From: DAOTTI01 sp034437795
Lineage (GTDB): Bacteria > Chloroflexota > UBA11872 > UBA12225
Direction: 5' to 3'
NCBI GenBank assembly: GCA_034437795.1
Contig: DAOTTI010000150.1
Span: 1 to 10,852, forward strand
DNA: 10,852 nt
Shown here: piece by piece, positions 6,304 through 10,852 of the stretch
Position numbering within the stretch: position 1 is the first letter of the stretch
Layout of the letters: each line of letters starts with the position of its first letter
Made by a program: the position numbers and the translations under genes
The notes under the pieces: model-generated
Told to the model about the DNA's origin: nothing
The model's database searches: none
What the model saw: only the letters and a program-made list of their open reading frames with translations

Positions 6304-6350
6304 GTCGTGCCTGGTTCGAAGGGAAACAGTCGGCGCGCGGGCGGGACCGG

Positions 6351-6385
6351 GCCTGGCTCGCCACGGCCACGGGCGCCGGCCAGGC
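6351..6385. terminator. Inverted repeat downstream of the GHMP kinase
   Basis: GCCTGGC (6351-6357) and GCCAGGC (6379-6385) can pair as a 7-bp stem with a 21-base loop, starting 8 bp after the stop of the GHMP kinase gene on the - strand. No T tract follows. It is a weak terminator candidate based on position alone. Confidence 0.25.
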
Positions 6386-6393
6386 TCACCAGC

Positions 6394-7845
6394 TCACCAG
6401 GTGATTTGCAGGGGCTGGAGGTACTCCGCGCCCGGCCGGGAGCCGGCAATCAAGCGCGGCAGCCACCCCACTCGCGCGGCGTAGCCCTGCCGGACCCGCT
6501 CGATCGCCGCCCTGGCCTCGGGCGAGAGGCTGCCGTCGGGCGCGGCCGTGGCCAGAAAGGCGACCGTCCCACCTGACCCGCCCCCCGTGATCTTGGCCCC
6601 GTACAGGCCGCCGGCCGGCCCCTCCGCGCGGGCCAGCGAGACCAGCAGGTCTGTCTCCCTCGACCCCAGGCCGCAATTCCGGCTGTAGCTGCGATGCGAG
6701 CCGTACATCAGCCGGCCGGCGTTGCGCATCAGGCGCGCGGCGCCGTCGCCCCCGCTGCGGGCGGCCTGCTCGAGCAGGCGGATGAACCGGCTCACGCGCG
6801 CGTTCTCGTAGATGGGGTGCTCCGTGGCGCCCCGCACGGGGTACGTCAGGTTCGGATCAACCGTGGTGGCCGCGTCGCCTGTCTCGCCGTACGCTCGCAG
6901 AAAGTCGGCGCCGCACATCTGCGCCGGCAGGAGATCGCGGAAGCGGGCGCGATACTCGGCCGGACTGAGGTTGCACAGGTACGCGGCCCGCTCAGGGTCC
7001 TCGCCGTTGCGTCGCAGCGCCTCGCGGATGATGCGCCGGCCCATGAAGGCCGCGCAGCGCACGATCGGATAGCGCGCCCCGCCCACGGCGTGCTTCACGC
7101 CCGAGTCCAGCCCGCCAAAGGTGAACCCTGCCGGTGGGGCGTACCAGCCCAGCACCTCATGGGGCTGGCAACGCAGCGCCAGCAGCCGGCCTTGCTGCCC
7201 CAGGGCGCAGGTGACCTGGTCCATGATCCCGCAGGGCGCCCCGACCACGCGGTTCTCGGCCATCTGGCACAGGGCCGCCAGGCGCAGGCCAGAGGTGCAG
7301 GCGCCCCACAGCGCCCCGGCCACCCGCATCGCCGCCACCTCCAGCGCCGCCGACGAGGCCACGCCGGCCCCCAGCGGGACGGTGCTGTAGATCAGCAGGT
7401 CGGCCCCGCCGCGGAGCTGGTCCAGCTCCCCTTCCGCCAGCAGCACGTAGATCACGCCCAGGACGTACGCCGCCCAGCGCACCGGCGGCTCGAACAGCGC
7501 CCGCACCTCGTGGTACGGCCTGAGCGTCGCGCCGCCAGCCGCGTCGTGGGTGTAGAAGTCGCCGATGCGCAGCGTAAACTCGCGGCAGGGCAGGCGCGCC
7601 GCTTCTGGGCCCGCCGTGCGCACGCGCAGCAGGTCGTCCGCACGGCGCTGGGCCGCGATCATCGCCAGGTCGCCGATCGTGCCTTCCAGCACCACCGCGC
7701 CGGAATAGTCGGCGATGCCGCCCATGACGTCCAGCCGGCCCGGCGCCGCGCCGACCACTGTCGGCGCGCCGGGCGTGAGCCAGTCTGCACCGAGCGCGCG
7801 CAGCGACGCCAGGGCGCCATCCGGAATTGGCCGCTGTTCTGCCAT
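6394..7845 (-). CDS. GHMP sugar kinase resembling the kinase domain of plant L-arabinokinase
   Basis: A 483-residue cytoplasmic GHMP kinase that should phosphorylate a sugar at the anomeric OH with ATP. Motif 1 is GRLDVMGGIADYSG (about 36-49), in place of galactokinase's GR(V)NLIGEHTDY(N)GG. The Glu and His that help bind galactose are replaced by Gly-Ile. Motif 2 is STVPLGAGVASSAAL (~154-168), the ATP-binding loop. GAPCGIMDQ (~202-210) holds the catalytic Asp. Motif 3 is KITGGGSGGTV near the C-terminus. From memory, MGGIADYSG, GAPCG(V/I)MDQ, the DSG-(I/V)-(R/K)-H-(S/A)-VGGA-x-Y stretch and HPIYEN match plant ARA1 much better than GalK. ATG 7845 is preferred over ATG 7857, which lies just upstream of the strong GGAGGAGG site. 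The substrate is inferred (L-arabinose or another pentose/uronate). No sugar-1-phosphate uridylyltransferase is nearby. Confidence 0.88.
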   Translation of the reverse strand: MAEQRPIPDGALASLRALGADWLTPGAPTVVGAAPGRLDVMGGIADYSGAVVLEGTIGDLAMIAAQRRADDLLRVRTAGPEAARLPCREFTLRIGDFYTHDAAGGATLRPYHEVRALFEPPVRWAAYVLGVIYVLLAEGELDQLRGGADLLIYSTVPLGAGVASSAALEVAAMRVAGALWGACTSGLRLAALCQMAENRVVGAPCGIMDQVTCALGQQGRLLALRCQPHEVLGWYAPPAGFTFGGLDSGVKHAVGGARYPIVRCAAFMGRRIIREALRRNGEDPERAAYLCNLSPAEYRARFRDLLPAQMCGADFLRAYGETGDAATTVDPNLTYPVRGATEHPIYENARVSRFIRLLEQAARSGGDGAARLMRNAGRLMYGSHRSYSRNCGLGSRETDLLVSLARAEGPAGGLYGAKITGGGSGGTVAFLATAAPDGSLSPEARAAIERVRQGYAARVGWLPRLIAGSRPGAEYLQPLQITW

Positions 7846-7855
7846 CCCTCCTCCC
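7846..7855 (-). promoter_or_regulatory. Ribosome binding site deciding the GHMP kinase start
   Basis: On the - strand GGAGGAGG lies just before ATG 7845 and directly after an in-frame upstream ATG (7857). The upstream ATG has only weak GGAA before it, so 7845 is the likelier start and four residues are dropped. Confidence 0.6.
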
Positions 7856-7877
7856 ATACTTCCAAGGTCAGTGACGC

Positions 7878-8075
7878 GCTAGCCTGGACTACTCATAAGC
7901 AGAGCCCTCACCCTAACTCTCTCCCCCAGGGAGAGGGAACTGATTGCCGGTTGTGAAGCATTCCAGGCCAGCCTGAATTCTTCACGTCCAGCGAAGAGCC
8001 CCACTCCGTCTGGGAGCGCGGGAGCCCGCGCAGCGGGCGGCATGGAGGGTTCCACTCATAAATCATCAAGGCTAA
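7878..8075. repeat. Intergenic repeat R3: two units facing each other
   Basis: Unit A (7878-7972) runs from GCTAGCCTGG to CCAGGCCAGC; these ends are inverted copies at 9 of 10 positions. It holds the hairpin CTCTCCC-CCA-GGGAGAG (7919-7935). Unit B (about 7973-8075) ends TCAAGGCTAA. It reads as an inverted, longer version of unit A: its end GAGGGTTCCACTCATAAATCATCAAGGCTA mirrors TAGCCTGGACTACTCATAAGCAGAGCCCTC. Unit B also has the block GCGCGGGAGCCCGCGC. The rest of this gap, 8076-8249, shows no gene, repeat or clear signal. The element lies 33 bp upstream of the kinase start, so it may carry or disturb the kinase promoter. Confidence 0.7.
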
Positions 8076-8249
8076 AACGTCGGCCAGGTCGCCGGTGCCG
8101 GCCGCGCCCAACGAACACGGAGGGCCCCCATTCGCACTTCGTCGTTCGCCACTTTGGCTCACGCCCTAGGGCACCATCAGGCCAGCGACCTGGCATGGCT
8201 TTCCCTGGTGCGCGGGCTGGCATTCCCGAAGAGGTTGCCTGCGACAGCA

Positions 8250-9707
8250 CTAGCGCCCCGTTGGCGTCGCCGCCTGGCCGCCGGCGTACCGCTGGGCCTC
8301 CGGCCGGCGGCGGCCGGTAATCTTCCGGTTCACGAAGCGCTGGTAGCTCATCGGGTCCGGCTTCCCCGTCTCGCGCACGCGCCGCGCGATCCACTCCAGC
8401 ATCTCCGCCTGCAGCTCGGCCACCACGTCCGGCCGCTCCCGCGCCAGGTTCCGTTGCTCCTGGGGATCGGTCGGCAGGTGGTAGAGCTCCAGCAGCGGCA
8501 GCTGATGGATATCCGGCTCCATGCCGTCGATCAGCTTCCATTCTCGCGTCCGCCAGGCCCGCTTCCGCATCCAGGTATTCTCGGTCAGGTAGACGGCGCT
8601 GGCCAGCCCGTCGTCACGCTGGCCGTAGATCAGGGGCACCGCCGACCGCCCGTCCATCCGCGCTCGTTCCGCCACGTGAGCCAGGCCCGCGAGGTCGAGG
8701 ATGGTGGGCGCCTGGTCCTGGTGGCGCACAAAGCCGCGGACCCGCTTGCCCGCTGGCAGCCGGCCGGGCTGGCGCAGAATGAACGGGACCCGCACGTTGG
8801 CGTCGTAGAGGCCATGGTGGTCGAACCAGCAGGGGTGGTCGTCCAGCACCTCGCCATGGTCCGACGTGATGGCCACGAGGGTCGTCTCATCCAGCCCCAG
8901 CTCACGCAGGCGCCCCCACAGGTGCTCGAGCTGGGCATCGACGTAGGCGATCAGGGCGTCGTACTCAGCCGCGACGAAGCGCGTATCGGTCACGTCCTGG
9001 TCGATCCAGGCCTTGAAATACTCGTTGAACGTCTCGAAGTCGAAGGGGCGCACGCTCCAGGCGGCGCGCAGGCCACCGAGATCATCGTCGCCAAGCTCCA
9101 CCGGCCCGCGCATGCTGTGGGGCCCGCCCAGATGGCTGGGGTCCTTCTCGTTCCCGTGGTAGAACCGCCGGTGATACGGCTCCGGCGGCAGGTAGGGCGT
9201 GTGCGGATCCCAGTAGTGCAGGAACAGAAAGAACGGCCGGCCGGCGCCCGCGCCGGCGGCAAGCTGGGCCAGCAGCGGCAGCGCCTTCTCGTTCACCACC
9301 TCCGCCCGGCGCCACTGCTCCCCCGGCGCCAGCTCCCACGGCCACCGGTAGCTCTCGAACACCTCGAACCCCTGGCGGAACCATTCCGGCAGGTTGTCCA
9401 CCGCCGCCGTCTGGTACCCCTCCGCCACCAGCAGCTGGGCCAGCGTCTTGATCGCCGGGTCCGGCAGCACGTCCCCGCCCAGGCGAACCCGCTGGTGCGT
9501 GAAGCAGTCCATGCCGGTAAACAGAGTGGTGAACCCGGGATGGGTTGGAATGTGGGGCGCGAAGTGCTCCTCGAACAGCACCCCTTCCGTGGCCAGGCGA
9601 TCCAGGTTGGGGCTCACCTCTCGGCCGTACCCATAGCAGCCCAGGTGATCGGCGCGAAGGGTGTCGATGGCGACGAGCAGGATGTTGGGGCGGCGGCTTA
9701 CAGTCAC
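8250..9707 (-). CDS. Sulfatase-fold hydrolase of the alkaline phosphatase superfamily with Thr nucleophile position
   Basis: A 485-residue protein of the sulfatase family. The opening RPNILLVAIDTLRADHLGCYGY holds the first metal-binding Asp15. Later come HYWDPHTPY (164-172) and SDHGEVLDDH (Asp283, His284, metal site), then WFDHHGLYDANVRVPFIL. The formylglycine motif (C/S)-x-P-S-R is not present. The matching segment is PTHPGFTTLFTG, with Thr55 at the nucleophile position and Phe where the Arg should be. Thr nucleophiles occur in phosphodiesterases and phosphoglycerol transferases of this superfamily. The substrate may thus be a phosphoester, not a sulfate ester. There is no signal peptide, so it is probably cytoplasmic. 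GTG 9707 is the only good start and lacks a Shine-Dalgarno site, but has TACAAT seven bases upstream. The C-terminal ~35 residues are basic and unlike the family. Confidence 0.9.
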   Translation of the reverse strand: MTVSRRPNILLVAIDTLRADHLGCYGYGREVSPNLDRLATEGVLFEEHFAPHIPTHPGFTTLFTGMDCFTHQRVRLGGDVLPDPAIKTLAQLLVAEGYQTAAVDNLPEWFRQGFEVFESYRWPWELAPGEQWRRAEVVNEKALPLLAQLAAGAGAGRPFFLFLHYWDPHTPYLPPEPYHRRFYHGNEKDPSHLGGPHSMRGPVELGDDDLGGLRAAWSVRPFDFETFNEYFKAWIDQDVTDTRFVAAEYDALIAYVDAQLEHLWGRLRELGLDETTLVAITSDHGEVLDDHPCWFDHHGLYDANVRVPFILRQPGRLPAGKRVRGFVRHQDQAPTILDLAGLAHVAERARMDGRSAVPLIYGQRDDGLASAVYLTENTWMRKRAWRTREWKLIDGMEPDIHQLPLLELYHLPTDPQEQRNLARERPDVVAELQAEMLEWIARRVRETGKPDPMSYQRFVNRKITGRRRPEAQRYAGGQAATPTGR

Positions 9708-9720
9708 GGCCGGAATTGTA
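9708..9720 (-). promoter_or_regulatory. Candidate leaderless promoter (-10 element) of the sulfatase-fold gene
   Basis: On the - strand TACAAT (9720-9715), one base from the TATAAT consensus, is followed by seven bases and GTG 9707. The spacing puts transcription start at or next to the start codon. A GGAGG lies further up (about 22 bases before GTG), too far to be a ribosome binding site. No clear -35 box. Confidence 0.45.
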
Positions 9721-9889
9721 GGGTACGCCTCCGGACGAGTGGAGGCTTCGCGCTGGTGGAGTTACCTGCCGCGCGTGTGGCCGCTGGCGCCTGCGGCGAG
9801 CCGGCCACGGGAGACAAACGATCCACCGGCCTGGATTCCTGTGGAAATGGTCAGGCTTTCCCTGCCCCACTCGGGCACGAATGGGGCAC

Positions 9890-10038
9890 GACGCCGACTA
9901 TCCACAGCCAGCGACGAGTTCCCTCTCCCTTTGGGAGAGCGGGGGCCCGCGAAGCGGACGGCGGGGAGGGCTCCGCCCGTGAAGTATCCAACCTATAAAG
10001 CGGGGAGGGCTCCGCCCGTGAAGAAACGAACCTAGAGA
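9890..10038. repeat. Intergenic repeat R4: unit B with a duplicated end
   Basis: The block TATCCACAGCCAGCGAC, then the hairpin core at 9925-9951 (27 bp identical to 2886-2912 in R1), then GGAGGGCTCCGCCCGTGAAG, follows the order of R1 unit B. The end near 9986-9995 (CCAACCTATA) is a worn form of CCAGGCTAGC. The left terminus is unclear; CCTGGATTCCTG near 9831-9842 could be a relic of unit A. Bases 9721-9889 otherwise show no gene. Confidence 0.6.
9961..10038. repeat. 39-bp tandem duplication inside R4
   Basis: Bases 9961-9984 recur exactly at 10000-10023 (24 bp), giving a 39-bp period. The remaining 15 bp of each copy are only partly alike (for instance CCAACCTATAAAG against CGAACCTAGAGAA). 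The duplicated piece is the right end of the repeat unit. Confidence 0.8.
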
Positions 10039-10055
10039 AGAAGCCAGCCAGGCGC

Positions 10056-10078
10056 GCCTGCGCCCGCCGGGGCGAGGC
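10056..10078. terminator. GC-rich hairpin downstream of the sigma factor gene
   Basis: GCCT-G-CGCCC, loop GCCG, GGGCG-AGGC can fold into a 9-bp stem with one bulge, 5 bp past the sigma gene's stop on the - strand. A T-rich stretch (CTTCTTCTC) follows about 15 bases later, too far for a classic intrinsic terminator. Confidence 0.35.
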
Positions 10079-10083
10079 CCGGG

Positions 10084-10852
10084 CTACTCCAGAAAGGACT
10101 GCAGCCGCTTCAGTTCCGGCGAGGCGCGGAGCTTGGCCAGCGCCTCCGCCTCGATCTGGCGCACCCGCTCGCGGCTCATCCCCAGCTCTTCCCCAATCTC
10201 GGCCAGGGTGTAGGATGGGCCGGTCTCCTTGTCCGCCTCCCCCTTGCCCAGGCCGAAGCGGAGCTTGAGCACCACCTGCTCGCGGGGCGTGAGCGTCTGG
10301 AGCACCCGCTCCAGCTCGTCCACCAATAGCGAGCGCGAGGCCAGGGAATCGGGCGCCGCGGCCAGGTCATCCGCCAGGGCGTCCCCCAGGGTGAGATCAT
10401 CGCTCTCGCTATCGAGCCCGAGGGGCTTCTCCAGTGAGAGCGTCGCCCGCGAGGCGCGCAGCGCCTCCTCCACCTGCACCTGCGGGATGCCCAGCCGGTC
10501 GGCCACCTCGGCCGGGGTCGGGCGCCGGCCCAGCTGCTGCTCCAGGTCACGCGAGACCCGCGCGATGGCCGTCAACCGCTCCACGACGTGCACCGGCAGG
10601 CGGATGACCCGCCCTTGGTCGGCCAGGGCGCGGCTGACGGCCTGGCGGATCCACCAGTAGGAATAGGTGGAGAAGCGATAGCCGGTCCGGGGGTCGTACT
10701 TGGTCACGGCGCGATCCAGCCCGATGTTGCCTTCCTGGATCAGGTCCAGCATGGGCATACCGCGGCCGGCATACTTGCGGGCGACGGAGACGACCAGGCG
10801 CAGGTTGCACTCGATCAGGCGCCGCCGCGCGGCGGCCCCGGCGCGGGCCAGC
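10084..10852 (-). CDS. RNA polymerase sigma-70 factor (RpoD/SigA type), 5' end outside the window
   Basis: The frame is open to the right edge, giving 255 residues of a group 1 or 2 sigma factor that directs RNA polymerase to -10/-35 promoters. An internal ATG at 10758 is not the start: upstream codons already read RRRLIECNLRLVVSVARKYA, sigma region 2.1. Then follow MLDLIQEGNIGL (2.2), GYRFSTYSYWWIRQAVSRAL (2.3-2.4, -10 recognition and melting), RVIRLPVHV (3.0), the QQLGRRPTPAEVADRLG helix (3.1), LTPREQVVLKLRFGLG (4.1) and YTLAEIGEELGMSRERVRQIEAEALAKLR (4.2 helix-turn-helix, -35 recognition). Between 4.1 and 4.2 the linker GKGEADKETGPS is several residues longer than usual. The missing N-terminus prevents deciding between the housekeeping factor and a group 2 paralogue. 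Confidence 0.95.
   Translation of the reverse strand, partial: LARAGAAARRRLIECNLRLVVSVARKYAGRGMPMLDLIQEGNIGLDRAVTKYDPRTGYRFSTYSYWWIRQAVSRALADQGRVIRLPVHVVERLTAIARVSRDLEQQLGRRPTPAEVADRLGIPQVQVEEALRASRATLSLEKPLGLDSESDDLTLGDALADDLAAAPDSLASRSLLVDELERVLQTLTPREQVVLKLRFGLGKGEADKETGPSYTLAEIGEELGMSRERVRQIEAEALAKLRASPELKRLQSFLE

Noticed and set aside
6313..6320. GGTTCGAA resembling a tRNA T-loop
   Set aside because: No matching T-stem, anticodon arm, acceptor stem or CCA end can be built around it.
6394..7845. Galactokinase (galK)
   Set aside because: The GEHTDY-type motif is replaced by GGIADY, and no gal operon genes are adjacent. A plain galactokinase call would overstate the case.
6694..7956. Long + strand frame opposite the GHMP kinase
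   Set aside because: It is an Arg/Ala/Gln/His-rich shadow without motifs. The kinase signatures are on the - strand.
8250..9707. Formylglycine-dependent arylsulfatase
   Set aside because: The CxPSR/SxPSR motif is absent; Thr stands in the nucleophile position.
8154..9998. Long + strand frame opposite the sulfatase-fold gene, running into R4
   Set aside because: It is a shadow frame. It even continues through repeat DNA, showing that openness here is only due to high GC.
10084..10758. Complete short sigma factor starting at the internal ATG 10758
   Set aside because: In-frame codons upstream already encode conserved region 2.1, so the gene is cut by the window edge.

Overview
The window is GC-rich (around two thirds G+C by eye) bacterial chromosome. 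The gene types suggest Chloroflexota: a MacB-type exporter, a Tat-exported sugar-binding lipoprotein, a cupredoxin fused to a CopD-like membrane domain, an arabinokinase-like GHMP kinase, starts that look leaderless, and long repeat-filled intergenic gaps. That assignment is an inference from style and content. There is no rRNA or other taxonomic marker here.

Layout. From 1 to 2773 the genes run on the + strand: the tail of an ABC exporter ATPase, a MacB/FtsX-type permease (246-1502), a membrane-anchored protein with a DUF5666-like beta domain (1640-2152), and signal peptidase I (2234-2773). A solute-binding lipoprotein lies convergently on the - strand (2954-4297). It has a leaderless-looking promoter and two near-identical dyad boxes exactly 42 bp apart upstream. 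The cupredoxin/CopD-like gene (4562-5635) diverges from it, starting at TTG. A small unrecognised helical protein follows (5897-6133). Three - strand genes complete the window: an L-arabinokinase-like GHMP kinase (6394-7845), a sulfatase-fold hydrolase with Thr where sulfatases have the formylglycine residue (8250-9707), and a sigma-70 factor that runs off the right edge (10084 to 10852).

How the genes relate. The ABC ATPase and permease form one exporter, and the anchored DUF5666-like protein may belong with it. The other genes look like independent units separated by gaps of 130-400 bp, so no multi-gene pathway can be claimed. A loose carbohydrate theme (sugar-binding protein, sugar kinase, sulfatase-like enzyme) is possible but not shown.

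The most interesting non-coding feature is a modular intergenic repeat family. Units of about 95-105 bp are bounded by variants of GCTAGCCTGG / CCAGGCTAGC and contain CCCTCTCCC-type hairpins. Clear copies fill 2770-2958, 6207-6303, 7878-8075 and 9890-10038, with a decayed relative near 5680-5740. In the first copy the element termini carry the stop codons of both flanking convergent genes. I found no CRISPR array, tRNA, rRNA, transposase or prophage gene, and no convincing new multi-gene system. The repeat family and the paired operator boxes are the best candidates for something undescribed.
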